Of a stretch of 37,524 nucleotides of DNA, positions 9,575 to 17,062 are shown piece after piece (positions within the stretch are counted from its first letter, which is position 1; the number at the start of each line of letters is the position of its first letter). Source of the DNA: DATKLX01 sp035542155. Its GTDB lineage: Bacteria > Chloroflexota > Anaerolineae > Anaerolineales > Anaerolineaceae. The stretch covers positions 1 through 37,524 of the forward strand of contig DATKLX010000117.1 in assembly GCA_035542155.1 (NCBI GenBank), given 5' to 3'. The notes below the pieces were generated by a model. It worked only from the letters and a program-made list of their open reading frames with translations, had not been told where the DNA came from and ran no database searches. The position numbers and the translations under genes were made by a program.

Positions 9575-9613
9575 AAAGATGGAGAGGCGAAAGCCTCTCC
9601 ATCTTTATCTTTT
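9575..9613 (+). terminator. Strong intrinsic terminator after the giant pair
   Basis: AAAGATGGAGAGGC (9575-9588) pairs perfectly with GCCTCTCCATCTTT (9593-9606) around a GAAA tetraloop, giving 14 bp, followed by ATCTTTTT. It begins 14 nt after the stop of giant gene B. Confidence 0.93.
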
Positions 9614-9636
9614 TATAAAAATCCCCCCTTTTCGGA

Positions 9637-9642
9637 TATAAT
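9637..9642 (+). promoter_or_regulatory. Possible -10 element for the MFS gene
   Basis: A perfect TATAAT lies about 48 nt before the MFS start and directly downstream of the terminator. No good -35 is seen at 16-18 nt, because that position is occupied by the terminator tail. This is a weak call. Confidence 0.4.
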
Positions 9643-9689
9643 CCCATTACTCCCCTCCGGGAAGCCAATCTTTTACTGGAGCTTCATCG

Positions 9690-10892
9690 ATGGCCGAGGC
9701 ATCCCAGTCGATCACCGTAACCGAGCGCGTCGCGCGCATGTCGCGCGACCTCAAGCTCTTTATCGCCGCCTCATTGGCGATGGGCGTCGCCTACAGCATC
9801 GTCGACTCGACCTTCAACAACTTCCTTAACGAGCGCTTTCCGATCACCCCGTTCCAGCGCTCCTTCCTCGAATTTCCCCGCGAGCTTCCCGGCGTGCTAT
9901 GCGTCTTTGTCACCGCGCTTCTCTGGTTCCTCTGCAGCCGCCGCCTGGGGGTGGTGGCTATGCTCCTGGGCGTCTTGGGGACCCTGGCAATCGGCTTTAT
10001 CTCGCAGACCTACGCCATCATGACCGTGTGCCTGTTTATTTACAGCATGGGCATGCACCTCTTTTTGCCCGCGTCGGCCTCGATCGGGATGGAGCTGGCG
10101 GAGGAAGGGAAATCCGGCCAGCGCCTGGGCCAGCTTAACGCCGTCCGCAACGCGGCCACCATTTTGGGCAGCTTCCTGGTTTTCCTCTGTTTCCGCTACT
10201 TCGGGCTGACCTTCCAGCACACCTTTACGGTCTCGGCCCTGGCCTTCGCTGTAGCGGCCATTTTCCTTTTCGCCATGAAGCAGGGCCAGGTCTCGCGCCC
10301 GGCGCTGTTTTTCAAGCTGCAAAAAGAATATCGCCTTTACTACATCCTCGCCGTGCTCTACGGCTCGCGCAAGCAGCTCTTCATCACCTTCGCGCCTTGG
10401 GTGCTGGTCACCGTCTTTCACCAGCCGACCCAGATCCTGGCTACCCTGATGACCATCGGTGGGATCATCGGGATCCTCTTCCAGCCGTTTCTTGGCCGGA
10501 TGATCGACCACTTTGGCGAGCGCGTCGTCCTGGTCGCTGAGGCGATCCTCCTCGTCCTGGTCTGCTTCGGCTATGGCTTTTCCCGCTCGTGGTTTTCGGA
10601 AAGCGCCGGATTTTTCATCGTCTGCGGCTGCTTCCTCCTCGACCAGATGCTCATGTCGGTGAACATGGCTCGCTCGACGTATATGAAAAAGATCGCTCTC
10701 GATCCATCTCACGTCCAACCGGCGCTTACCGCCGCGGTGACCATCGATCACATCTTTTCCATTGCAGTTGCCCTGATCGGCGGCGCGATCTGGAATGCCT
10801 TCGGCTTCCAGTACGTCTTTCTGCTCGGCGGGGTGATCGCCCTGCTCAACTTTGCCGCCGCGCTGCAAATCCACCTGCCCACAGTATCGTAG
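9690..10892 (+). CDS. MFS-family membrane transporter (400 aa)
   Basis: This is a multi-pass membrane protein of major-facilitator size, with about 12 hydrophobic helices in two halves separated by a charged loop near residue 205 (MKQGQVSRPALFFKLQKEYR). It should move a small solute across the inner membrane using an ion gradient. The substrate cannot be told. The N-terminal half carries NAVRNAATILGSFLVFL in a helix typical of MFS helix 5. The ATG at 9690 has a weak TGGAG about 8 nt upstream. The gene is probably monocistronic, since it is preceded by a terminator and converges on the MaoC-like gene. The MFS fold is inferred from topology and length. A more specific subfamily is not supported. 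Confidence 0.8.
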   Translation: MAEASQSITVTERVARMSRDLKLFIAASLAMGVAYSIVDSTFNNFLNERFPITPFQRSFLEFPRELPGVLCVFVTALLWFLCSRRLGVVAMLLGVLGTLAIGFISQTYAIMTVCLFIYSMGMHLFLPASASIGMELAEEGKSGQRLGQLNAVRNAATILGSFLVFLCFRYFGLTFQHTFTVSALAFAVAAIFLFAMKQGQVSRPALFFKLQKEYRLYYILAVLYGSRKQLFITFAPWVLVTVFHQPTQILATLMTIGGIIGILFQPFLGRMIDHFGERVVLVAEAILLVLVCFGYGFSRSWFSESAGFFIVCGCFLLDQMLMSVNMARSTYMKKIALDPSHVQPALTAAVTIDHIFSIAVALIGGAIWNAFGFQYVFLLGGVIALLNFAAALQIHLPTVS

Positions 10893-10979
10893 AAACCGGC
10901 AGGATAGGGTCGTTGTCGATGGGGCGATTTGCCCTTTACGATCCCTCAAGCCACCCTACGACGTACGCCTTTTACGGTT

Positions 10980-11468
10980 CTAGGATCCCGGGTCACGTTG
11001 CTCTCTTCCCTTCACGAGCACCGTCCAAGTTCCCTGCTGCACCACCTGATCGTTCTGGTTGAGCACCTCCACCCACAGGGTGACCATCCCCCCGCGCAGG
11101 CGCGGCACCGCTTTGGTTCCTGCGATGGTTATCCTCGCCCGGATGGTGTCGCCGGGAAAGATCGGCAGGCTGAACTTCCAGTCGTTCAGTCCGCGGAAGG
11201 CCACCACGGTGTCCTCCAGGAAACCCAACCGCACTGCCAGCCCGTTGGCGATCGACAACCCCAACAGCCCGTGGGCGATGCGCCTACCGAATGGGCCCTG
11301 AGCGGCATACTCCACGTCGCTGTGGATCGCGCTCCAGTCTCCGCTCAGCGCCGCGAACGCCACCACGTCAGCCTCGGTGATCGTCCGCCCAGCGCTGGTG
11401 ATCGTCTGGCCGGCTTCGAATTCTTCAAAGTACAGTCCCTTGCGGGCTTCCAGGGTTCTTTTTTCCAT
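10980..11468 (-). CDS. MaoC-like hotdog-fold dehydratase (162 aa)
   Basis: This is a single-domain MaoC-type protein. The family typically hydrates 2-enoyl-CoA or related thioesters, and some members bind acyl groups without known substrates. The hydratase-2 motif is visible as LSGDWSAIHSDVEYA (D44 and H49 as the catalytic pair), followed by a loop near GPFGRRIAHGLLGLSIANG. The conserved end strands of the hotdog fold are seen in IFPGDTIRARI and MVTLWVEVLNQNDQVVQQGTW. The length matches single-hotdog members that work as dimers. The ATG has GGGAG about 8 nt upstream. There are no fatty-acid genes nearby, so a pathway cannot be assigned. Confidence 0.88.
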   Translation of the reverse strand: MEKRTLEARKGLYFEEFEAGQTITSAGRTITEADVVAFAALSGDWSAIHSDVEYAAQGPFGRRIAHGLLGLSIANGLAVRLGFLEDTVVAFRGLNDWKFSLPIFPGDTIRARITIAGTKAVPRLRGGMVTLWVEVLNQNDQVVQQGTWTVLVKGREQRDPGS

Positions 11469-11589
11469 GGTGATCTCCCGTGTTGATTTTCGTCAATTGA
11501 ACCACAAAGACGCAATGGACACAAAGGTTTCACGAAGGTTTCAGAAAATTGGAGCACAAATTCGGATAGTAAATCTCTTCTTGGTGGAT

Positions 11590-11595
11590 TATAAT
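11590..11595 (+). promoter_or_regulatory. Possible -10 element before the 67-aa ORF
   Basis: TATAAT lies 52 nt before the start codon. There is no convincing -35. The call is supported only by position and the perfect hexamer. Confidence 0.35.
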
Positions 11596-11647
11596 TATGG
11601 GAACGGTTAAGGTTTGTTGATTTGCTCTACGGGCTGGAAAGGAAGTA

Positions 11648-11851
11648 ATGATGGAAAATATCGAATTAGATTCATTGTTGAACAAGCACCGCCTCTCATT
11701 TCACTGGGGCGCGGCGGCAAAAACATGGTTTCTGGTAGGGCAGATGAAGGGCGGTAATACCCTCCACACGACCAAGCCCCGTCAGGCTGAGGATATCAAT
11801 AAGGCCAAAGCAGACGCGGTTCGATTCATTCACGAGCTTTTCCAAGATTAA
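11648..11851 (+). CDS. Small hypothetical protein (67 aa)
   Basis: This short ORF begins with tandem ATGs (11648 and 11651) directly behind an AG-rich Shine-Dalgarno (GGAAAGGAAG). The product is soluble, mixed in charge and without a signal peptide, with a patch of aromatic and glycine residues (FHWGAAAKTWFLVGQ) and an alpha-helical C-terminus. I do not recognise the family. A perfect -10 hexamer upstream and a hairpin downstream support a real, independently transcribed gene, but its small size keeps confidence moderate. Confidence 0.5.
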   Translation: MMENIELDSLLNKHRLSFHWGAAAKTWFLVGQMKGGNTLHTTKPRQAEDINKAKADAVRFIHELFQD

Positions 11852-11870
11852 TACATTCGCCAAGCATAGA

Positions 11871-11910
11871 AAGAGGGCTGCCTGGCGATTGCACGGTGGC
11901 CCTCTTCCTT
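11871..11910 (+). terminator. Weak terminator-like hairpin
   Basis: AAGAGGGC (11871-11878) pairs with GCCCTCTT (11899-11906) across a 20-nt loop, 20 nt after the 67-aa ORF. The following sequence has only a short pyrimidine run, so termination efficiency is uncertain. Confidence 0.4.
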
Positions 11911-12037
11911 ATCGACCAATCTTTCAGCGTGAAAACGAAAAAAATACACTCGACATCTGGTCGGCCGGGATGGTTACCAGCAGAAGTGTAAGCCACTCGC
12001 TGCGGGGATTGGGAGGAAGCATGCGCTACAGGTGGGA

Positions 12038-12067
12038 TGAGGTCCCGATGGTACCATCGGGACCTCA
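12038..12067. repeat. Perfect 30-bp palindrome
   Basis: TGAGGTCCCGATGGT (12038-12052) is followed at once by its exact complement ACCATCGGGACCTCA (12053-12067). In RNA it would form a GC-rich hairpin with a minimal loop. There is no T-run on either side, so it is not a classical terminator. It sits 46 nt downstream of the lipoprotein gene, in a convergent intergenic space. Confidence 0.75.
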
Positions 12068-12086
12068 CTATCTGGGCTTTTGCGTT

Positions 12087-12106
12087 CTTCTTCCCCCAGG
12101 AAGAAG
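12087..12106 (-). terminator. Small hairpin downstream of the lipoprotein gene
   Basis: CTTCTTCC (12087-12094) pairs with GGAAGAAG (12099-12106) around CCCA. It lies just after the stop of the minus-strand lipoprotein and has no good T-run. Together with the 30-bp palindrome it may stabilise or end that transcript. Confidence 0.35.
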
Positions 12107-12113
12107 AGTCTGG

Positions 12114-13058
12114 TTATTGCTTCTTGATGGGATTGCCGTCCGGGCCGATCACAAACCAGACTCCACCGACATTCTGACCGGTCGCGTCCCCCGCTTTGGT
12201 GTCGCTGGCCCAGTAATACAGCGGCATCTGGTGATACGTGACGATCTTTGAACCATCGGCCAGGGTAGCCGTGCCAATCATGGATTGGTCCACGCCAACT
12301 CCGGTCATGACATTGCCTTCAGACAGGAAGGGCGGCCAGGCTTTCAAACAACCGGCGCTGCAGTTGGATTGATTCGGGCCATCCTTCGTATAGATATACA
12401 GCGTCATCCCTTTCCCATCCACCAGGATCTTGCCGTATTCGGCATTGTCTGCCACGTTCAGCACCGTCTCACTGGCAGCGGCCGGGCTGGGAGTTACCGA
12501 TTCCTTCTCCTCTTTCCCCACAACTTTTCCATCCGGAGAAGCCAGAAACCAGACTCCGCCGACGCCGTTGCCGGTCGTATCGCCTGCTTTCTTATCTTTG
12601 GCCCAATAATACAGCGGCATGTGGTTGTAGGTCACGATCCTGGATCCATCGGCCAGGGTTGCCGTAGCGACCAAGGATTTGTCCACGCCGTCGCCCAACG
12701 TTGGGCTGCCCTGGGTCAGCAGTGGAGGCCAGGCCTTCAGACAGTTCCCACTGCAGTTTGACTTGTCGGGTTCATCCTTCGTGTACACGTATAGCGTCAT
12801 TCCCCTGCCATCTACCAGAATCTTGCCGTACTCGGAATTATCGGCCACGCTCAGGGTCGCTTCGGCGGCGGGTGGGGTGGTGGGTGCGGCCGTCGGTGGT
12901 GTTGTTGGCGCGGCCGTGGGCGCAGTCTGCGGGATCGGCGCGGCGGTGGGGGCCGCGGTCGGCGAGGCAGCGGGCTGGCAGGCGGCCAGGACCAGGACTA
13001 AGATGGTGAGAAGGCCTGCCAGCCGGAACAACTTTTGTGATACGGATAGCGGTTTCAT
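12114..13058 (-). CDS. Lipoprotein with two COG4315-type repeats (314 aa)
   Basis: This is an exported lipoprotein with signal helix LAGLLTILVLVLAAC and lipid-attachment Cys27. A Pro/Thr/Ala-rich tether (about 28-68) leads into two copies of the secreted repeat of unknown function (PF03640-like, COG4315). Each copy contains the blocks YGKILVDG.GMTLY.YTKD, SNCS..CLKAWPP and IVTY..MPLYYWA, so it is a tandem duplication. The two cysteines of each SNCS..CLKAWPP block could form a disulfide. The family has no established activity. The ATG has AAGGAGG about 11 nt upstream. The gene diverges from the double-cupredoxin gene across a 469-nt spacer, which suggests a shared extracytoplasmic redox or metal theme. 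That link is inference. Confidence 0.88.
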   Translation of the reverse strand: MKPLSVSQKLFRLAGLLTILVLVLAACQPAASPTAAPTAAPIPQTAPTAAPTTPPTAAPTTPPAAEATLSVADNSEYGKILVDGRGMTLYVYTKDEPDKSNCSGNCLKAWPPLLTQGSPTLGDGVDKSLVATATLADGSRIVTYNHMPLYYWAKDKKAGDTTGNGVGGVWFLASPDGKVVGKEEKESVTPSPAAASETVLNVADNAEYGKILVDGKGMTLYIYTKDGPNQSNCSAGCLKAWPPFLSEGNVMTGVGVDQSMIGTATLADGSKIVTYHQMPLYYWASDTKAGDATGQNVGGVWFVIGPDGNPIKKQ

Positions 13059-13527
13059 TCTAGTAATTTCCTCCTTAAGTAATAAGCAGTATTCGTTTGT
13101 TTAAAATCCTACGAGCAGAATGGCAGATTGGATCTTTTCAGGAGGGGAAATTAGGGTAAATGTGAGCTTAAATTGGATAATATCGGTGAACAAATGCCAA
13201 AATCGGCCCATTATTAATGTAGACTTAAGAATGCCGCTCTATACTAGTCTGGAGTTATGTAAGATAACACTCAGATTGGGGGAAATCGTTATTTCCAGTC
13301 GAAAAAACTTGGCCGCATGATCTGTAAATAGAGTGACGGATGGATCCCTCTGGAGCTCGCTATTACACGCCTGTTGCGGGAATTGCGGGCTGACGGCGGA
13401 TCTCTCCATCTGGGATGCTGTAGAAAGGAGGTGGTCGCGCGGGTGATTGGGTTAGCTAGTGGATGACTGGCAATGTTCTTCCAGTCAAGAGCTACTGGTA
13501 GATTCTGATCCTAGTGATGGAGGTTTT
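13059..13527. other. Divergent intergenic region without a clear gene
   Basis: This 469-nt stretch separates two divergent exported-protein genes. It contains an isolated TATACT at 13240-13245 but no well-paired promoter I can defend. A short open frame ending at 13461 (about 45 codons, reading ITRLLRELRADGGSLHL) lacks an ATG start and could be a gene remnant. It is locally more AT-rich than the neighbouring genes. The Shine-Dalgarno sequences of both flanking genes lie at its ends. Confidence 0.5.
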
Positions 13528-14610
13528 ATGAAGCGAATTCTGTATTTTGGCCTGATGTTGGCTCTGCTGCTTGGAGTCGTGGGGATTGGCGTTGCGCCGG
13601 TTTCTGCGAAGTCGGATGACCACCCTCAGACCTATACTGTAATCGTTGGCGCAGAAAGTGTTTCCAGAGCCATCGATATCATGTCGTTTTTCCCCGCCAC
13701 CGTTCACGTCCACGTTGGCGATACAGTGAGGTGGAAGCAAAACACGTTCGAGATCCACACGGTGACCTTCCTGGCGGGCGCGCCTATGCCTGACCTGATC
13801 GTCCCCGCTCCGTCCGGTCAGCCTTCCCCGTTAATGTTAAACCCCCAGGTTGCATTCCCGGTCGCGCCGGCCGGTGGTCTGTACGATGGCTCCATGTACG
13901 CCAATTCGGGGATCATGAGCAAGAGTCCGGGCCAGCCAACCTCCTTTGAGCTTACCCTCACCAAAGAAGGCACTTTTAAGTATATTTGCCTTGTCCATGG
14001 GATGATGATGTCCGGAGAGATTATCGTCGAGCCGGTTTCGGCCAAAATACCTTCGCCATCCAAAGTCTCGGCTCAGGCCCGGCGCGAGATCGTAAAAGCC
14101 TGGAAGAACACCCCCGATATTCGCCGGGCGGTGAAAGCCGAGCTGCAGCCCGACGTTCATAATCCCGATGGGACTACCACACACCAAGTTCTGATCGGGT
14201 TCTCGGTCGGTGTGTATGATTTCATGCGTTTCTTCCCCTCGCGAGTGAGCGTCCGCCCGGGTGATACGGTGGTCTGGTCATTATCGAAAGAAAATGCTGC
14301 TCCCCACACAATTACCTTCTTGAACGGCACACCAGACCAGCCCCTCGTTGTGCCGGTGCCGCAGCCTCAAGGGCCACCGCTGCTGCTCTTCAATCCTGCG
14401 ATCCTCTTCCCCTCTCCCAACGCAGGCCAGCCGCTGACCAACCAGGGCTATTTCAACTCAGGCCTCCTCAACCCGGGCGACCCGAGTACATCGAGTTTCA
14501 GCGCAAAGATCGGCGATGTGTCCGGCCTGCTCCCCTATATCTGCCTTCTTCACGATGAAAGCGGGATGCACGGAACCCTGATTGTGCGCTCGCACTCGGA
14601 TAAGGATTGA
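13528..14610 (+). CDS. Exported protein with two cupredoxin domains (360 aa)
   Basis: This is a secreted or periplasmic copper-protein candidate. The signal peptide follows MKRILYFGLMLALLLG and ends near VSAKSDD. Domain 1 shows type-1 copper ligands H77 (FEIHTVTF), C154, H157 and M159-161 (YICLVHGMMM). Domain 2 repeats them as H260 (APHTITF), C339, H342 and M347 (YICLLHDESGM). Each half also has a long Pro-rich insertion between its first His and the Cys loop. Type-1 copper proteins normally shuttle electrons. The partner is not in view. The frame is open from 13459, but the ATG at 13528 begins the signal peptide and has TGGAGG 4 nt upstream. A 17-bp terminator follows. The tandem duplication parallels that in the divergent lipoprotein. 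Confidence 0.9.
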   Translation: MKRILYFGLMLALLLGVVGIGVAPVSAKSDDHPQTYTVIVGAESVSRAIDIMSFFPATVHVHVGDTVRWKQNTFEIHTVTFLAGAPMPDLIVPAPSGQPSPLMLNPQVAFPVAPAGGLYDGSMYANSGIMSKSPGQPTSFELTLTKEGTFKYICLVHGMMMSGEIIVEPVSAKIPSPSKVSAQARREIVKAWKNTPDIRRAVKAELQPDVHNPDGTTTHQVLIGFSVGVYDFMRFFPSRVSVRPGDTVVWSLSKENAAPHTITFLNGTPDQPLVVPVPQPQGPPLLLFNPAILFPSPNAGQPLTNQGYFNSGLLNPGDPSTSSFSAKIGDVSGLLPYICLLHDESGMHGTLIVRSHSDKD

Positions 14611-14630
14611 AACCCGTCTGACATGAAATC

Positions 14631-14679
14631 AACCGGGGATTTTCAGGTTTTATCCTGAAAATCCCCGGTTTTAGTTTCT
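14631..14679. terminator. Bidirectional intrinsic terminator
   Basis: AACCGGGGATTTTCAGG (14631-14647) pairs perfectly over 17 bp with CCTGAAAATCCCCGGTT (14654-14670) around TTTTAT, followed by TTAGTTT. It separates the cupredoxin gene from the convergent membrane-anchored gene. Confidence 0.95.
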
Positions 14680-14696
14680 CTTGTGAATAGTTTGTC

Positions 14697-15326
14697 TTAT
14701 CGGATCGAGTGGATGAATTTGTCGAAGATTTCCTGGTCCCAGCCCTGCTGCGGGCCGGCGATCAGCAGGATCACGCTTCCGTTTACTCCCTGGAAAACAA
14801 CTGACTCCATCTGGTATGCCTCGCCATTCTGATTGGTCCCCTTGCGAGTGACCATCTCGACCTGCTGCGAGCGGATCTGGACCGGCCTGGTGGTTGGCGC
14901 TTCCCATTGAATGTCTGAGCTGGCCTGGTCCATTCGCTGCTTGAGCAGATTTTCGAACTGAGCCTGTTCCTGCTCGCTGATGTTGGGCACTCCGAAAAGC
15001 AGGATCATATGGCGGTTTTGATCCGCCCCGCTCTGGCTGAGAATCACCCCCCGGTACAGCCCAAGCAGGTTCATCCCGGTTTCTTCATAACCGGCAGGAA
15101 CGGCAAAGGTCGCGATTTCCGCGGACACTGCGGCTACGGCGGTGGGGTCGCTGACGACTGTTCTGCTCAACGAGCGGGCCGAGTTCTGGAAAAAGAGGAT
15201 CGCGGCCAGGGAGATGCAGCCGCCAACGACGATCAGTCCGCTGATGACGGCCAGGATGACTTTTGTGTTCCGTGACATGGGAGTGGGCGACTGCGCTCGT
15301 TCCAATCGCGGGCTATTTCTTGACAT
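14697..15326 (-). CDS. Membrane-anchored hypothetical protein (209 aa)
   Basis: One N-terminal membrane helix (VILAVISGLIVVGGCISLAA) anchors a soluble domain of about 160 residues that should face outside. The domain reads as alpha/beta (IATFAVPAGYEE, RHMILLFGVPN, GSVILLIAGPQQGW). I do not recognise the family. Two starts are possible: the ATG at 15326, which overlaps the end of the DinB-like gene by 14 nt and suggests translational coupling, or the ATG at 15278, which begins MSRNTKV just before the helix. Neither has a strong Shine-Dalgarno. The frame extends further upstream, but that part is antisense-like noise within the DinB-like gene. Confidence 0.7.
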   Translation of the reverse strand: MSRNSPRLERAQSPTPMSRNTKVILAVISGLIVVGGCISLAAILFFQNSARSLSRTVVSDPTAVAAVSAEIATFAVPAGYEETGMNLLGLYRGVILSQSGADQNRHMILLFGVPNISEQEQAQFENLLKQRMDQASSDIQWEAPTTRPVQIRSQQVEMVTRKGTNQNGEAYQMESVVFQGVNGSVILLIAGPQQGWDQEIFDKFIHSIR

Positions 15327-15759
15327 CCAGGGCTCGCTCGATTTGCTCGAGGTGCTCTCGGCGGTGATTCGCACGGTTGAGATGAATTGCATCCCCCTTT
15401 TCCTGGATGTCGGCCATCTGCCTGGGGGTGAGCTGGGCGATCTCCCGGTCGACTGCGTCGGCCGCTGAGATTGCCAGGTGAGCCGCCGCTGGTGGGGCAA
15501 TCGCCAGGCAGTGGTGCCGTACCACCTCGTTGACCACATCCGTATCGATTGGAGAAGGGCCAACCCCGTCGACCGCCCATTTTTTCAGCAGAGTCAGGGC
15601 GCGCAGATCCCAGAAAGCCAGATGGGCCAGGACCGCTGAAACCGTCCAGCCCGATTCCAGAGGGTGGTTCAGATCCTGGTCGGAAAGCTTGCCGATCAGC
15701 TCGACCAGATGCTCGCGCTCGACGTTGTTCTCGGCGGTTATGGGAGAGTGGTTAGACAT
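15313..15759 (-). CDS. DinB-like / maleylpyruvate-isomerase-type protein (148 aa)
   Basis: This is a four-helix-bundle protein of the DinB superfamily, whose members often bind a divalent metal and act as thiol-dependent transferases or have unknown roles. The usual three-His metal site is visible: H46 in VLAHLAFWD, and H132 and H136 in NRANHRREHLEQI. The spacing fits the family. The ATG has AGGAAG about 5 nt upstream. It overlaps the next gene (membrane-anchored protein) at its 3' end, so the two are probably co-transcribed. The name does not imply a DNA polymerase, because DinB here refers to the B. subtilis dinB family. Confidence 0.85.
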   Translation of the reverse strand: MSNHSPITAENNVEREHLVELIGKLSDQDLNHPLESGWTVSAVLAHLAFWDLRALTLLKKWAVDGVGPSPIDTDVVNEVVRHHCLAIAPPAAAHLAISAADAVDREIAQLTPRQMADIQEKGDAIHLNRANHRREHLEQIERALDVKK

Positions 15760-16055
15760 AGGTCTTCCTGTCTGGAACAGATTCTTTTACCTAATTGTAA
15801 CCCAATTCAGTCCATCTTTAAGCGTATTCCAGAGTAGCGTAGGCGATTTTTTACGCCGGGCCGGGTCAGCCGATGGCAGTTGTGCTGGTTACGCTCGCCG
15901 CGGCAGAGTCTGCTTGTGAGAGAATGATCAGGTACCGGCCAACCAGAAAATCTTGTGCTCCAGCGCCTGAGAAAAAGGTTCCATGCAGTCTCCCCCTTCG
16001 TACAGACCGGGTTGAGAAGATTATAATCCAGGTTTGTAGCACTCATAAACCCACT

Positions 16056-16556
16056 TCACACCATGAGCGACATAGCGTATTCGTCGACAAATTGTCCATC
16101 CACGCGCAGAGAATCGTGCCGCACGCCTTCGATGGTGAACCCCATCTTCTGGTACAGGTGAACCGCTCGCTCGTTGGATACCATCACCGTCAGCTCCAGT
16201 CGGTGCAGACCGCGTTCCTTTGCCCAGTCGAGCAGAGCTGAGAACAGGCGCTGTCCGATTCCCTGTCCGCTCCAGGCGCCCAGGATCCCAATCACCAGGG
16301 TTGCGCTGTGCCAGTTACGCTGGAACTCTCCCCCGCTTGCTTCCAGGTAGCCCACCAGCTCATGGCGGGCTTCCGCGACCCAGGTCAGCGAGTTGTCGCG
16401 TGCCAGGAGCTCGCGGATGCGCCGGCGTTCGTCCTCGACTTCTGCCGTCCGTTCGCCCGGTTCGAGCATCATGAAGCGGGTTTCGCGGTCGAGCACATTC
16501 TTCAGCCTCAGCATCAGGCCGGCGTCTTTTTCTTCGATCGGGCGGATCACAATCAT
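16056..16556 (-). CDS. GNAT-family N-acetyltransferase (166 aa)
   Basis: This enzyme should move an acetyl group from acetyl-CoA to an amine. The acetyl-CoA loop is visible as GAWSGQGIGQRLFSALLDWA (Q/RxxGxG/A type), and the C-terminal strand-helix as NERAVHLYQKMGFTIEGVRHDSL, which resembles RimL/Acetyltransf_1 members. The substrate is unknown. The start was set at the ATG at 16556, which has GGAGAAGG about 5 nt upstream. An upstream in-frame TTG at 16580 is less likely. A hairpin terminator upstream separates it from the SWIM gene, so it is probably transcribed on its own. Confidence 0.88.
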   Translation of the reverse strand: MIVIRPIEEKDAGLMLRLKNVLDRETRFMMLEPGERTAEVEDERRRIRELLARDNSLTWVAEARHELVGYLEASGGEFQRNWHSATLVIGILGAWSGQGIGQRLFSALLDWAKERGLHRLELTVMVSNERAVHLYQKMGFTIEGVRHDSLRVDGQFVDEYAMSLMV

Positions 16557-16582
16557 GGTTGCCTTCTCCGGATCTATCAACC

Positions 16583-16610
16583 AAACGAGCCCCGCTGCGG
16601 GGCTCGTTTT
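16583..16610 (-). terminator. Terminator hairpin after the SWIM gene
   Basis: AAACGAGCCCC (16583-16593) pairs with GGGGCTCGTTT (16599-16609), 11 bp with a 5-nt loop. It lies between the stop of the SWIM gene and the start of the GNAT gene, both on the minus strand. The T-run is short in that direction. Confidence 0.75.
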
Positions 16611-16636
16611 ATAACCTGTAATCCAATCCTGGTTTC

Positions 16637-16879
16637 TTATTGCGCCATTGGCTGGGGGATCATCTCATCCAGGATCATTTCCATCGCCATGGTGTGACTG
16701 CATCGCCCGCGAGTCTGGAAAAAGTCGCAGTCACAATGCCAATTCCCGTTTTTGTAATTCACAGTGTGGCCGTTATTATCCCCATCTAACCTTACCGTAA
16801 AGGCCTCAAAATGAACCCGATTTCGTTGTTGGGCGTAGCGTTTGGCTTTCTCGATTTTGCCAATCATCCCATAATCCAT
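16637..16879 (-). CDS. Stand-alone SWIM zinc-finger protein (80 aa)
   Basis: This small protein is almost entirely a SWIM domain. C49, C51, C60 and H62 form CxCx8CxH in NWHCDCDFFQTRGRCSHTM, the zinc-binding pattern of the family, preceded by a beta-hairpin (VNYKNGNW). SWIM domains usually bind DNA or protein partners as part of larger helicases, transposases or SWS1-type recombination proteins. Here there is no partner domain. The ATG has AAGGAG about 9 nt upstream. Hairpins stand on both sides (16910-16937 and 16583-16609), so it is an isolated transcription unit. Its role is unknown. Confidence 0.85.
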   Translation of the reverse strand: MDYGMIGKIEKAKRYAQQRNRVHFEAFTVRLDGDNNGHTVNYKNGNWHCDCDFFQTRGRCSHTMAMEMILDEMIPQPMAQ

Positions 16880-16909
16880 TGTCTGTTTCTCCTTTCGGTT
16901 GAGAGATAG

Positions 16910-16937
16910 AAAAAAGGCACGCGCGAGTCCGCGTGCC
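16910..16937 (-). terminator. Intrinsic terminator upstream of the SWIM gene
   Basis: On the minus strand, GGCACGCG pairs with CGCGTGCC around a 6-nt loop and is followed by TTTTTT (plus-strand A-run 16910-16915). It lies 31 nt before the SWIM start codon, so it either ends transcription from the RimI-like gene or acts as a leader attenuator for the SWIM gene. Confidence 0.75.
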
Positions 16938-17062
16938 CAGGATCAGGCCATTTTCAATTTTGAGGAGGATTCGATTCGCATAGCGCAGAATGTTCTCCAA
17001 TAAATCCAGTATAAAGAGAGTCAGCGTGAATGTCAACTAGATTCGGGATAAATGAGAATCTT

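Noticed and set aside
9897..10949. 350-aa minus-strand open frame
   Set aside because: Antisense of the MFS gene. Highly charged, repetitive composition, no start context.
13120..13320. 66-aa ORF in the divergent spacer
   Set aside because: No Shine-Dalgarno at the start, no family resemblance, AT-rich spacer.
15807..16046. 79-aa minus-strand ORF between the DinB-like and GNAT genes
   Set aside because: No ribosome site and no recognisable features. The roughly 300-nt spacer appears empty.
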